64,000 nt of DNA from Runella sp. CRIBMP (GTDB lineage: Bacteria; Bacteroidota; Bacteroidia; Cytophagales; Spirosomataceae). Under the pieces are notes generated by a model, which saw nothing but the letters and a program-made list of their open reading frames with translations, was not told the origin of the DNA and did not search any database. Shown one piece after another: positions 8,042-17,353 of the stretch (its first letter is position 1; each line of letters opens with the position of its first letter). The position numbers and the translations under genes are program-made. The DNA is taken from contig NZ_JAAAKZ010000008.1 in the NCBI RefSeq assembly GCF_009905605.1, forward strand, positions 157,755 to 221,754, read 5' to 3'.

Positions 8042-9565
8042 TTATCCTAAAATCTTAATTTTTCGGCGAATCTTCAAAGGTATGGAATCGCGCTCTACGA
8101 CCAAAATTCCCAAAAAGTATACTAAACATAACGCTAGATGGTAGGCAAATGATACCCATACGTTGGAGATTGTTATCCACGAAGAAAGATAGACCAATAC
8201 TGCCGCGCTACCGATGTAGCCCAATGCCGAGCCGAGTTGGTAGGGTACGGGATAATATTTTTCACCCAGCCAATAACACATGGCACACATGACCACGCTC
8301 GAAGCCAAAAAAGCCCAGGCACAACCCATGTAACCCATGGTCGGAATCAGTACAATATTGAGCACTACGGTCAGAATTGCACCTACAGTGGTAATCAACG
8401 TACCGAATTGAGTCTTATCGGTGAGCTTGAACCAAAAGGCCAAATTGTAATAAACGCCCAAAAACAGGTTGGCCAACAACAAAATCGGAACCACAGAAAG
8501 GCCCACGCGGTAGGCTTTGGACAACATATAATGTCCGATAATATCCACGTTCAGACTGACGCCTACCCACAGTACTACACACACGATGACAAACCATTTC
8601 ATGACCGAAGCCAGCAAATGGGGAGCATTTTTGTCTTCGGCCTGCGAGAAAAAGAACGGGTCGGCGGCGTATTTGAAGGATTGAACGGCCAAGGACATAA
8701 AAACCGATAATTTGTAACAACTGCCATAAATACCGAGGGCATCTTCTGACGTTAGATTTGGATAAAAGCCTGCGGGTAATAAATGACGTAAAAACCAACG
8801 GTCGGCCATTTGATTGACAGTACCTGCCAAGCCCAAAATCAGGATAGGATATGCATAGACCCACATTTCGTTGAAAAGTGGCCCTTTCCAAGTGATTTTA
8901 AAACCTTTAAATGTATCGCGAAGTAAAAACAGAAAACAAGCGTTGGCAATCAAATTGGCGATAAAAATATAACCTGGTCCGATTTCAGGACGGTACAAAA
9001 ACGCCCCCAACGACTGCAATGATGGTAGGTATTTCCCCAACGCAATGTCCCGACAAATCAGTAGAAAAAAGACATTGAGTAAGACGTTGATGATGATATT
9101 TATAATCTTAATTTTAACGAATTGTCTGGCCTTTTTCTCCAAACGTAAACGTGCAAACGGAATTGCAACAATGGCATCGATGGCTACTATGAGCGCTAAA
9201 TAAATAATGTTGCTTGACTCGCCAGGGTAGTCTAGGGCCTCACTTATTTGTGGAGCCAACACAATCAAAGCACCCGAAAAAACAATGCTCACCAACGCAA
9301 TGGCCGTGAGGGATTGGTTAAAATAATCCTGTCGGTGCTCAGGGGAGCGGTTGGCAAAACGAAAAAAGGCCGTTTCCATGCCAAAGGTGTACACCACGTT
9401 GAACAGTGCTACCCAACTGTACAATTCAGTATTGGACGACAGCTCTCCCGGACGTAGAAAAACGTAGGTATGTAGCGGCACCAAAAACCAATAAATAACC
9501 CTGCCCAGTATGCTGCTTACCCCATAAAGTGCGGTTTCGCCGGCTAATTTTTTAAGAACACTCAT
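8042..9565 (-). CDS. Polysaccharide flippase (MOP/Wzx-like)
   Basis: A 507-residue polytopic protein with about 14 predicted membrane helices and the start typical of the oligosaccharide flippase family (LAGETALYGVSSILGRVIYWFLVPLHT). Members translocate lipid-linked glycans across the inner membrane. It is first in an operon with gldH and the LonN-domain gene. This gene order recurs in Cytophagales as I remember it, so the flippase may be linked to gliding or envelope function more than to one O-antigen cluster. A promoter lies about 150 nt upstream. Confidence 0.85.
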   Translation of the reverse strand: MSVLKKLAGETALYGVSSILGRVIYWFLVPLHTYVFLRPGELSSNTELYSWVALFNVVYTFGMETAFFRFANRSPEHRQDYFNQSLTAIALVSIVFSGALIVLAPQISEALDYPGESSNIIYLALIVAIDAIVAIPFARLRLEKKARQFVKIKIINIIINVLLNVFFLLICRDIALGKYLPSLQSLGAFLYRPEIGPGYIFIANLIANACFLFLLRDTFKGFKITWKGPLFNEMWVYAYPILILGLAGTVNQMADRWFLRHLLPAGFYPNLTSEDALGIYGSCYKLSVFMSLAVQSFKYAADPFFFSQAEDKNAPHLLASVMKWFVIVCVVLWVGVSLNVDIIGHYMLSKAYRVGLSVVPILLLANLFLGVYYNLAFWFKLTDKTQFGTLITTVGAILTVVLNIVLIPTMGYMGCAWAFLASSVVMCAMCYWLGEKYYPVPYQLGSALGYIGSAAVLVYLSSWITISNVWVSFAYHLALCLVYFLGILVVERDSIPLKIRRKIKILG

Positions 9566-9711
9566 GCGTTAAATTGATAATCGACGGTAAGTAATCCGTC
9601 ATAAATCGAGAATCAAAGATAGAGGGCTTTTGCGGTGCGGAAAAATGGATTTTAAATTTTTGCCCAATAAAAGGAACTCATCAATGCTTTATTGTGCTTA
9701 ATTTTAAATCG

Positions 9712-9744
9712 CAAATGTAACTTTCAAATCGCAACTGCGGCAAA
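9712..9744 (-). promoter_or_regulatory. Promoter of the flippase-gldH operon
   Basis: On the minus strand, TTTG (9741-9744), a 21-nt spacer and TACATTTG (9712-9719), a full TAnnTTTG match. The predicted leader to the flippase ATG is about 140 nt. The site lies within a set of three AAATCGC direct repeats. Confidence 0.65.
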
Positions 9745-9762
9745 TCGCCCGCAATCTGATAT

Positions 9763-10635
9763 ATGCCAACTCTCTTAGATTTTGTCGGAAATACGCCTCT
9801 GGTGGAACTGACACGCATGAATCCCAATCCAAAAGTAAAAATATACGGTAAACTGGAAGGGCATAACCCCGGCGGCAGTGTGAAAGACCGGGCCGCATAC
9901 AGCATGATTAAAGGAGCGGTAGAGCGTGGAGAAATCAAACCTGGCATGAAGCTAATTGAGGCCACGAGCGGCAATACGGGTATTGCATTGGCGATGATTG
10001 CACGCTTGTATGGCATTGAAATTGAATTGTCTATGCCCAAAAACTCAACGCGTGAGCGTGTGTTGACAATGGAAGCGTTTGGTGCTACGGTGACATTGAC
10101 GGAAACCATCGAATCAGCCCGCGATTATGCCGACGAGAAAGTAGCCGAAGGTGGGTACCTTATGCTTAATCAATTTGCGAATCCTGACAATTATCTGGCA
10201 CACTACCGCACTACTGGGCCCGAAATCTGGCGGGATACCGAGGGACAAATAACGCATTTTGTGTCGTCGATGGGAACGACGGGTACCATCATGGGCACGT
10301 CCATGTATTTGAAAGAGCAAAATCCAAACGTGCAAATTGTGGGCTGCCAACCCACCGACGGCTCCAGTATTCCGGGCATTCGGAAGTGGCCAATTGAGTA
10401 TTTGCCCAAGATTTTTGACCCTTCGCGGGTGGATAGAGTGATGGAAGTATCGCAGGCTGAAGCCACGCAACGGGCGCGTGAGTTGGCCCGTACCGAAGGG
10501 ATTTTTTCGGGTATGAGCAGCGGCGGCGCGGCTCACTCGGCCCTTCAGTTGGCGCAGGAGCTGGAAGAGGGTGTCATTGTCTTCATCGTCTGCGACCGAG
10601 GCGACCGGTACCTGTCCAGTGAATTGTTTGGATAA
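9763..10635 (+). CDS. cysM: Cysteine synthase B (O-acetylserine sulfhydrylase)
   Basis: A 290-residue PLP enzyme. The Schiff-base lysine is K41 in NPGGSVKDRAA, the substrate loop is TSGNTG (68-73), and the PLP phosphate loop is in SMGTTGTIMG. The length and the residues around GCQPTDGSSIPGIRKWP fit CysM more than CysK. It makes cysteine from O-acetylserine and sulfide or thiosulfate in the cytosol. It stands alone, divergent from the flippase operon and convergent with the cytochrome gene, and is followed by a long palindromic element. Confidence 0.93.
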   Translation: MPTLLDFVGNTPLVELTRMNPNPKVKIYGKLEGHNPGGSVKDRAAYSMIKGAVERGEIKPGMKLIEATSGNTGIALAMIARLYGIEIELSMPKNSTRERVLTMEAFGATVTLTETIESARDYADEKVAEGGYLMLNQFANPDNYLAHYRTTGPEIWRDTEGQITHFVSSMGTTGTIMGTSMYLKEQNPNVQIVGCQPTDGSSIPGIRKWPIEYLPKIFDPSRVDRVMEVSQAEATQRARELARTEGIFSGMSSGGAAHSALQLAQELEEGVIVFIVCDRGDRYLSSELFG

Positions 10636-10636
10636 A

Positions 10637-10764
10637 GCAGTCGCGTGGCTCTGCCGCTTGACCCTTATCATGAGGCCTCTGGCCATAGTCATCTGTATGG
10701 CCAGAGGCCTCATGATAGTCGTCACGCGCGGGACGCGAGCGACTGCGGTGTCTGCGCGACTGTG
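10637..10764. repeat. Long nested palindrome between cysM and cytochrome gene
   Basis: A perfect 21-bp inverted repeat (10667-10687 with 10696-10716, loop of 8 nt; arms start ATCATGAGGCC). It is nested in a second inverted repeat GCAGTCGC (10637-10644) / GCGACTGC (10739-10746). A further CGCGACTG follows at 10757-10764. It can terminate both converging genes, but its length and nesting suggest a mobile or REP-like palindromic element. Confidence 0.7.
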
Positions 10765-10769
10765 AGTAC

Positions 10770-13700
10770 TTACTGCCTCTTAATAAATGCAATCAAATCG
10801 GCCATCTCTTGAATACTGATGGCGTTTTCGAGGCCGTTGGGCATGATGGATTGCTCCGCTTTCTGCATTTTGGAAATGTCTTTTTTCTGAATCACGCTGA
10901 CCATTCCGCCCATTTCGCGGAGGGAAATGTTATTGGTGTTTTCCTGAGCGATAATGCCCGCCACGGTGCTGCCGTTCTTGAGTTCCAACGTCCAGAAATC
11001 GTACATGTCGGCAATTGAATTATTAGGGTTGATGATTTCGGTCAATACCGATTGGGCATTTCGGCTGCGTAGAGTAGAAAGGTCTGGGCCAAAATTTACG
11101 CCTTTTACTCCTTCGATTTGGTGGCAGGTCGCGCAGTTCTTTTCAAATACCAATTGGCCTTTCGGCTGATTACCCTTTAGCTCTAAAGCAGCCATATATT
11201 TCTGCAAGACCGCTTTTCGGTCTTCATTGACCGACAGTACCTTCCGCGCATACGCCCGAATGCCAGTGTCGTAGTAATTCATTAACCGAACCATTTGTTG
11301 CCAACCCACAACCGACTTTTCGATTTCTTTGGTTTCGATTGCTTTCAACAATACATTGATTCGTTCTGGTTTTGACAAAAACACATTCACCGCTTCTTTT
11401 TTCAACGCGGGAGCAAAGCCCTTCATCTCATTCAGCAAAAACTGATAGGTTTGCATATCAGTGCTTTTTCCCAAGGCTTTCAACGCCGCCAACTGAACCA
11501 CTTCTGGCTCTTTTTGGGTTAAAATTTGTTGCGAAATTGGCTTTATTTCGTTGGAATTAACCATTGCAAGAAAAGCAATAGCATGGGCGCGGTAAACATC
11601 GATATTGCTGCCTTGGCTGGTAAGTGTGGAAGGGTTTTTAAGGGCACTGATTGCCTGCGCGATTTTTTCATCTAAGCGTTTTCCTTTGGAAAAACCCGTG
11701 ATTTCCAACAAACTCAATGAACCCATGCGAAGTTCTGGAGAGGTTGTCGGAGCAAAGTTAGCTAACAGTTTCTCTTTTTCAGGTTCAGACAATAACACCG
11801 TTCCCTTGCCTTTCTGATACTGCCAACGTTTGGCAACGCCGTTGAGTGCAGCGGCCTTCCAAGCCTCCTCAACCTTAGTTTCGGTCATGATTTTTTTCAT
11901 CATTTCCGAGAATCCTGTTTTATTTTCTCCGCCCGCAATGGTTGAGGCCAAATTGGCAATGAACTCGCTTGTTTCAGAGGTCGATTTGTTCGTAAATTCG
12001 GCAATGGCTACGTCAAAAATCTGATTTTCTTTTCCCGCAAAGGAAGCAATGCTAGCAAGCCCTGCCCAACGGTCGTGTATGTCCCGTTTTAAGATTGCCA
12101 AACGGGCCTTTTCTGACTCGACCGTTTTTGCCAAACCCAGTGTGTTGAGCAACTGAAACCGCACTTTGGGGCTATCGTCATTGTGTAGCGTGGTCAGTTC
12201 GTTGATTAATTCTTTTCCAAAAGCTGCGTTCAGATACCGTTCCGCCACCCGGATGGCGTTTTCGCGTACGCCCGCCGTTTCGCTTTTGAGCGCCTGTACA
12301 ATGTCTTCTTTTTCAATGGCTTGTATGCCGTCCAGCAGCCAAAGAGCATGGGCCTTCGCTTCGGGAAATTTACTTTTCGTTACTAATGCGTGCAATGCCG
12401 GAATGGCCTCTTTCGCCTGGCGATGCAGCAATAAGCGTTGCGCCGTGCGACGATACCAGCTGTTTTCATGGTCGAGCAATGTGACCAGTTCGGGTGCTGA
12501 TTTTTTGGATAAATTGAGTTTTCCTAACCAATTCATTGGTAGTCCTTTGTGGGGGACAATGCGATAAATACGTCCTTTGTCCGTGCCGTTGTACAACGCG
12601 CCCGATTGCGTAATTTCGTCCGACATCCATTCGGGATGCTCCACAATTTGGCGGTAATAATCAATGACATACAGCGCGCCATCAGGCCCGGTGTAAAAAT
12701 TGACGGGCCGAAACCACGCATCTTTTGACGCCAGAAACTCCGATTTTTCATTCAGACGACTCGCTGTAAAACTCGCACCTGCGTCACGTACAATGTCGGC
12801 ATGGACAAGGTTATGCACTGGCTCCGCAATGAACGTTACGTTGTTGAATTTCTCCCCAAACGCTCCGCCTCTGTACCACGTTATCCCGCAAGAAGACGTA
12901 ATGACGCCGACGTCGGTCAGCAGTTGGTGATTGGGGGTTTCGGTAATGGGGTAAATTTCGGCCGCTTCGCCGTGGTCGGAAATGTTTTGTGTGGCGTTGG
13001 GTACCAGCAAAGCGGGATTGTTTTTTAGGTAAGTGTTTGCCAACACTTCATGGTAAATGTGGTTAGCATTGCTCGTGTAGAAACGATGCCCCCACGCGTC
13101 CATGCTGTGCCCGTATTGGGTGCGGCCCGAGAGTTCTTCGAGTTCGTAGCTGTCGGGTTTGAAGCGCACCGCCTTCCCGTTGGCATTGGGCGCTAAACGT
13201 GCGGCTGACGGTTTATCGGGAAAAATAATGTCCGTGCCTTTATCACCAAATTCTTTCTTAAAAACAAACGGTGTCACTGCCCCTTCGTGGCCGAGATAGA
13301 TCCAGTTGTCCAGTTCAAAGCGAGGGGTGTTGAGGTTGTGTTGGGGATTGGACAGCGCAAATCCCGAAAGCATTTTTTGGCGAATATTGGCCTTGCCGTC
13401 GTTGTCGGTATCTTCCAAATAAAGCACATCGGGCGCATCCGTGACGATGAAACCGTTTTTCCAACGCATGATGCCCGTCGGCAGGGTTAACTTATCGGCA
13501 AAAATGATGCTCTTGTCGGGGTAGCCGTCGTTGTCGGTATCTTTGAGCAGTTTCACCTTTCCTGAACCGCTCACATCCAGCGGATAGCCGTGCATTTCTA
13601 CCACGTACATGTCCCCGTTTTCGTCCACTTCCATCGCTACTGGGTCGGCAATGAGCGGCTCGGCTGCGACCATTTCCACGCTAAAACCCTCCATAACGCG

Positions 13701-13802
13701 CAACGATTCGAGCGCTTTTTGGTGTTCGGGCGAAAGTTTCGGAGGGGTATTTTTTTGAAACGAAAAAACCGTTAATAAACAGACAAGCGCAACATAACGC
13801 AT
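10770..13802 (-). CDS. PVC-type membrane-bound dehydrogenase with HEAT repeats and cytochrome c domain
   Basis: A 1010-residue exported protein. The start is the ATG at 13802 (MRYVALVCLLTVFSF, a signal peptide); the in-frame upstream start adds a non-signal stretch. The N-terminal half is a beta-propeller-like dehydrogenase module (GFSVEMVAAEPLIADPVAMEVDENGDMYVVEM, repeated DTDNDG motifs). The middle (about residues 440-860) is helical HEAT-like repeats. The C-terminus is a single-heme cytochrome with CATCH and a likely axial methionine in MPNGLENA. The family, named from Planctomycetes/Verrucomicrobia, is periplasmic and often linked to carbohydrate oxidation. The substrate is unknown. A polysaccharide deacetylase gene precedes it by 53 nt on the same strand. 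Confidence 0.85.
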   Translation of the reverse strand: MRYVALVCLLTVFSFQKNTPPKLSPEHQKALESLRVMEGFSVEMVAAEPLIADPVAMEVDENGDMYVVEMHGYPLDVSGSGKVKLLKDTDNDGYPDKSIIFADKLTLPTGIMRWKNGFIVTDAPDVLYLEDTDNDGKANIRQKMLSGFALSNPQHNLNTPRFELDNWIYLGHEGAVTPFVFKKEFGDKGTDIIFPDKPSAARLAPNANGKAVRFKPDSYELEELSGRTQYGHSMDAWGHRFYTSNANHIYHEVLANTYLKNNPALLVPNATQNISDHGEAAEIYPITETPNHQLLTDVGVITSSCGITWYRGGAFGEKFNNVTFIAEPVHNLVHADIVRDAGASFTASRLNEKSEFLASKDAWFRPVNFYTGPDGALYVIDYYRQIVEHPEWMSDEITQSGALYNGTDKGRIYRIVPHKGLPMNWLGKLNLSKKSAPELVTLLDHENSWYRRTAQRLLLHRQAKEAIPALHALVTKSKFPEAKAHALWLLDGIQAIEKEDIVQALKSETAGVRENAIRVAERYLNAAFGKELINELTTLHNDDSPKVRFQLLNTLGLAKTVESEKARLAILKRDIHDRWAGLASIASFAGKENQIFDVAIAEFTNKSTSETSEFIANLASTIAGGENKTGFSEMMKKIMTETKVEEAWKAAALNGVAKRWQYQKGKGTVLLSEPEKEKLLANFAPTTSPELRMGSLSLLEITGFSKGKRLDEKIAQAISALKNPSTLTSQGSNIDVYRAHAIAFLAMVNSNEIKPISQQILTQKEPEVVQLAALKALGKSTDMQTYQFLLNEMKGFAPALKKEAVNVFLSKPERINVLLKAIETKEIEKSVVGWQQMVRLMNYYDTGIRAYARKVLSVNEDRKAVLQKYMAALELKGNQPKGQLVFEKNCATCHQIEGVKGVNFGPDLSTLRSRNAQSVLTEIINPNNSIADMYDFWTLELKNGSTVAGIIAQENTNNISLREMGGMVSVIQKKDISKMQKAEQSIMPNGLENAISIQEMADLIAFIKRQ

Positions 13803-13855
13803 GACGGGAGAGTTTTTATGATGAATAAACTTACAAGGAATGATGAGCATCGAAC

Positions 13856-14665
13856 TCATTTCCTTTTTTCCTGAACATACTTAGCAACCGTTCCGATGGG
13901 TGCAATCCACACGCCGTTGGCGGGGTTTTGGGCGTATTCGCACAACTTCCGTAACATGGCAACGCGGGCGGTTTGATTGCCTGATTCGCCCACTTCGTGC
14001 CCCGCCAAAACGACCCAATGTCCCGTTTTCTTGGCATTTTCGATGATGGGAAGGATTTGCTCAAACTCTTTGCCGTCCATTTCCATGCCCGTCAATTGGG
14101 CCATATCGCAGAAAGTAGGGTCGTTGGGGCCTTCGTCGAGCCAGCCTCGTCCTACTGAAAACAACTCGGCAATGAGCGGAATATAACTTTTGGTATTTAC
14201 GCCGCGCCCCACAAACGTTTGCCCGCAGGGGTACGCAAATACCCTCGGCGTGATGCCCAATTGCGCTTCGAGGGCTTTGTTGGTGCGAATCAACTCACTT
14301 TTCATCTTATCGAGGGTGTACTCTTCAAGGGCTTTGGGTTTGGCCCACGGGAAATTCCCGCTGCATGGATGTTGCTCGGTATGGTTGCCGATTTCGTGGC
14401 CGTTGGCAATGGCCTGTTTCCACGCATCAAGGCGTTTGCTCACGCTCGATGTCAACACAAAAAAAGTGGCTTTTACGCCGTATTCATCAAACAGCTTGGT
14501 TCCCACATCCACTTGGCTCAGTCGTGCATCGTCGAAGCTGAGACTGAGCGCCACGCTTTTGCCTTCAGGCCAAAAAGCAGGCGCGGCAGAAGGCGTTTGC
14601 GCCGCGCTTAAATGGGTTATTGTCAGTAAGATAACAAACGAAAGTAGATAAAATAGGCTTTTCAT
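13856..14665 (-). CDS. Secreted polysaccharide deacetylase (NodB domain)
   Basis: A 269-residue protein with a signal peptide (to about AQTPSA) and a carbohydrate esterase 4 fold. The catalytic metal motifs are visible: SFDDARLS (aspartate pair), HEIGNHTEQHPC (H-x3-H metal ligands) and, further on, the ATFFV strand and AYPCGQTF. The HEVGESGNQ segment near the C-terminus may supply the last histidine. Members remove N- or O-acetyl groups from chitin-like, peptidoglycan or exopolysaccharide chains in the periplasm. It probably shares a transcript with the downstream PVC-type cytochrome protein. Confidence 0.87.
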   Translation of the reverse strand: MKSLFYLLSFVILLTITHLSAAQTPSAAPAFWPEGKSVALSLSFDDARLSQVDVGTKLFDEYGVKATFFVLTSSVSKRLDAWKQAIANGHEIGNHTEQHPCSGNFPWAKPKALEEYTLDKMKSELIRTNKALEAQLGITPRVFAYPCGQTFVGRGVNTKSYIPLIAELFSVGRGWLDEGPNDPTFCDMAQLTGMEMDGKEFEQILPIIENAKKTGHWVVLAGHEVGESGNQTARVAMLRKLCEYAQNPANGVWIAPIGTVAKYVQEKRK

Positions 14666-15053
14666 GAAGAAAGAAATTATGCTTTCTTAGAAAAGATAGG
14701 AAGCCAAGAAATTACTTAGTTTTGGGGGTGAAATGTTGATGTGGGGTTTAGGGCGAGGAAACTGAACGAGATCTCACAGACCTTTTACAGTCGTTGTGCG
14801 TAGTGTTCTTTGAACACTGCGTACTCAAAATAAAAGGCAGTCCGCGTGGATGGCCCCATGTAACTGCCTCAACCAAAGTAAAAAACCTATAAAGTAACCG
14901 TAATAAGCCAATGGCATTTGCAAGGCGAATCCAAAACCCGGAAGGACTGAATTTTATCACCTTTGCTACAGTACAATTCCCCACAAAAAAAAGCAGCCAA
15001 AAATAAATTTCAGCTGCCGGTATAAATCATCGTAAACGGGTCTTTTCTTTTAA
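14666..15053. other. Intergenic region between lpxA and the deacetylase gene
   Basis: A 388-bp gap with two structures. One is a hairpin at 14796-14824 whose core is AGTGTTC-TTT-GAACACT, extended outward by six pairs with two wobbles. The other is the terminator at 14983-15017. A 78-codon leftward frame (14748-14984) has no family signature and runs through both structures, so I do not call it. No clear promoter for the deacetylase was found. Confidence 0.5.
14983..15017 (-). terminator. Terminator of the lipid A operon
   Basis: On the minus strand GCAGC, a 15-nt AT-rich loop, GCTGC and then a run of eight Ts, 36 nt after the lpxA stop. Confidence 0.75.
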
Positions 15054-15857
15054 CTAATCATCGCCGTTGTCGCTGCTTGTACTTGTGGGGGCTTTGATGA
15101 TGCCGCGTTCGGAATTGCGTATAAAATTCACAATTTCGTCGCGCTCGGCGGAGGGGGCCAATTCCAACTCGATGTGCTCCAGGGCTTCGGTATTGTTGAA
15201 GCCGCGCAGATAAATATAGCGGTATACCTCCTGAATTTCGTTGATTTGCTCATTGCTGAAACCGCGACGGCGCAAACCTACCGAGTTGATGCCCGCGTAG
15301 GAGAGGGGCTCACGGGCGGCTTTGGTAAACGGCGGTACGTCTTTGCGAACCAACGAACCACCCGCCACCATGGCGTGGGCGCCGATTTTTACAAACTGCC
15401 GCACTGAGCTCGACCCCGCAATAATGGCCCAGTCGCCCATGTGGACGTGGCCGGCCATTTGCACGTTGTTGACGATGATGCAATTGTTGCCGATACGGCA
15501 ATCGTGCGCTACGTGCGAGTAGGCCATGATGAGGCAGTCACTGCCGATTTCGGTCTTCCAATGCTCTTCCGTACCACGGCTGATGGTGGCATATTCACGA
15601 ATGATGGTGTTGTCGCCGATGTAGGTGAGCGTATATTCTCCCTTGAATTTTAAATCCTGAGGAGTAGAAGAAATCACCGCTCCGGGATAGATCTTACAAT
15701 TTTTACCAATTCGGGCGCCGTCATTGATGACCGCGTGCGAACCAATCCAAGAACCTTCACCGATTTCGACGTCTTTGTGAACAATGGCGAAGGGCTCAAT
15801 CTCCACATTAGGGGCGATTTTTGCGTCTGAATGTATATATGCTAATGGATGAATCAT
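15054..15857 (-). CDS. lpxA: Acyl-[ACP]-UDP-GlcNAc O-acyltransferase
   Basis: A 267-residue left-handed beta-helix protein with hexapeptide repeats through about residue 190 (HPLAYIHSDAKIAPNVEIEPFAIV...), the catalytic histidine in AYSHVAHDCRIGNNCI, and the C-terminal helical domain (GINSVGLRRRGFSNEQINEI). It adds the first 3-hydroxyacyl chain to UDP-GlcNAc, the first step of lipid A synthesis. It is the last gene of the operon HD-lpxD-lpxC/fabZ-lpxA. The C-terminal tail is Ser/Thr/Asp rich. Confidence 0.97.
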   Translation of the reverse strand: MIHPLAYIHSDAKIAPNVEIEPFAIVHKDVEIGEGSWIGSHAVINDGARIGKNCKIYPGAVISSTPQDLKFKGEYTLTYIGDNTIIREYATISRGTEEHWKTEIGSDCLIMAYSHVAHDCRIGNNCIIVNNVQMAGHVHMGDWAIIAGSSSVRQFVKIGAHAMVAGGSLVRKDVPPFTKAAREPLSYAGINSVGLRRRGFSNEQINEIQEVYRYIYLRGFNNTEALEHIELELAPSAERDEIVNFIRNSERGIIKAPTSTSSDNGDD

Positions 15858-15956
15858 AATAGTCCAAATTGCTGTTTTTCAGCGGAGTTCGTAGCTTTAA
15901 CAGTGTAAAAGACCGTAAAAAAGACGCGCTTCCTTATCGACTGTTGCTTGTATGTT

Positions 15957-17351
15957 TTATCTTTTTCTAACTAAACTCGCCGTCATGTCAGCTTCGCAGA
16001 CCATTTGGCCTGCTACATAACCAGCACCGTGCATTTTTACAATTCCACGTTTGATAGGCGCCGTAAATTCACACTTGAAAATGACCGTATCGCCGGGTAC
16101 AACATTCCGACGGAAGCGGCAGTTTTCGATGGCTGCCAAAAACGGCCAGTAGTTTTCAGGGTCGGGTTGGCTGCTCAGGGCGAGAATCGCACCCGTTTGC
16201 GCCATCGCTTCCATTTGTAAAACCCCGGGCATCACTGGATTGTTTGGAAAATGTCCCGTGAAAAACGGCTCATTCATCGTTACGTTTTTAAGGCCAGCCA
16301 CGCTGTTTTCGTCCATGTAAACGATTTTGTCAATCATCAAGAAGGGATAACGGTGCGGCAACAGCTCACAAATCCGCTTCAAATCCATGACCGGCGGCAC
16401 TTTAGGATCGTAGTGCGGCACATGGCTTTTGGCCGATTCCATCAATTTTTTGATTTTCTTGGCCAGTGCTACGTTGGCGGCGTGGCCGGGACGAGCGGCC
16501 AAAATTTGCGCCTTGATAGGACGACCTACCAATGCCAAATCACCTACCACATCCAACAACTTATGGCGAGCCATTTCGTTGGGGTAGTGCAGGTCTATAT
16601 TATTCAGGATACCTACCTTTTTATTGACGCCGATTTTGGGCTTGTTCAATAACTGAGAGAGATAATCCAGCTCGCCTTCCTCAATATCGCGATCCACAAT
16701 CACGATGGCATTGGTCAAATCGCCGCCTTTGATGAGGTTGGCTTTGTAAAGCGCTTCCAACTCATGCAGAAAACAGAAAGTACGACAAGAAGCAATCTCA
16801 CGCGAGAAAGTCGTCAGGTCGTTGAGCGAAGCGTGCTGACTGTTAATGACTTGTGAGTTGTAGTCCACCATGACCGTCAGCCGGTAATCGTTGAGTGGCA
16901 GGGCCACCATCTCGATGTCTTTGTCGGCGTTGATGTAGCGAACGGGCTCGGGGATTTCAAAGTAGTTACGCGAAGCGTTTTGTTCTTCGATGCCAGCGTC
17001 GCGGAGTGCTTCGACAAACTTAATGGAACTTCCATCCATGATGGGCGGCTCGGGACCGTCCAGCTGAATGAGTACATTGTCAATTTGTAAACCAACCAAA
17101 GCCGCCAAGGTATGCTCAACGGTATAGACCCGGGCTCCACTTTGCTCCAGGGTAGTCCCGCGCGACACATCTACGACGTTGTCCACGTCGGCGTCAATGA
17201 TGGGTTGGCCTTCCAAGTCGATGCGTTGGAATTTATAGCCGTGGTTGATGGGTGCCGGTAAAAAAGTCATGGTTGCCGACACACCCGTGTGTAAGCCCAC
17301 GCCCGATACTGATACGGCTTTTTCGATGGTTTGTTGTTTGATGTTCAACAT
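15957..17351 (-). CDS. lpxC/fabZ: Bifunctional LpxC deacetylase / FabZ dehydratase
   Basis: A 464-residue fusion. Residues about 1-300 are LpxC, with the zinc motifs EHTLAAL, HKLLDVVGD and the GHAAN segment; it removes acetate from UDP-3-O-acyl-GlcNAc, the committed step of lipid A synthesis. Residues about 315-464 are the hotdog dehydratase FabZ (LLPHRYPFLMIDKI, then EPFFTGHFPNNPVMPGVLQMEAMAQ with the catalytic His and Glu). The fusion is the normal arrangement in Bacteroidota. It sits 2 nt from the lpxD stop, so translation is probably coupled. Confidence 0.97.
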   Translation of the reverse strand: MLNIKQQTIEKAVSVSGVGLHTGVSATMTFLPAPINHGYKFQRIDLEGQPIIDADVDNVVDVSRGTTLEQSGARVYTVEHTLAALVGLQIDNVLIQLDGPEPPIMDGSSIKFVEALRDAGIEEQNASRNYFEIPEPVRYINADKDIEMVALPLNDYRLTVMVDYNSQVINSQHASLNDLTTFSREIASCRTFCFLHELEALYKANLIKGGDLTNAIVIVDRDIEEGELDYLSQLLNKPKIGVNKKVGILNNIDLHYPNEMARHKLLDVVGDLALVGRPIKAQILAARPGHAANVALAKKIKKLMESAKSHVPHYDPKVPPVMDLKRICELLPHRYPFLMIDKIVYMDENSVAGLKNVTMNEPFFTGHFPNNPVMPGVLQMEAMAQTGAILALSSQPDPENYWPFLAAIENCRFRRNVVPGDTVIFKCEFTAPIKRGIVKMHGAGYVAGQMVCEADMTASLVRKR

Positions 17352-17353
17352 TC

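Noticed and set aside
10114..10725. 203-codon ORF antisense to cysM
   Set aside because: Long only because cysM is GC-biased at third positions; the opposite strand encodes a complete, recognisable enzyme.
14748..14984. 78-codon leftward ORF between lpxA and the deacetylase gene
   Set aside because: No domain, signal or conserved composition; it spans a strong hairpin and abuts the lpxA terminator.
15957..17351. LpxC-FabZ fusion as a novelty
   Set aside because: It is the standard arrangement in Bacteroidota.
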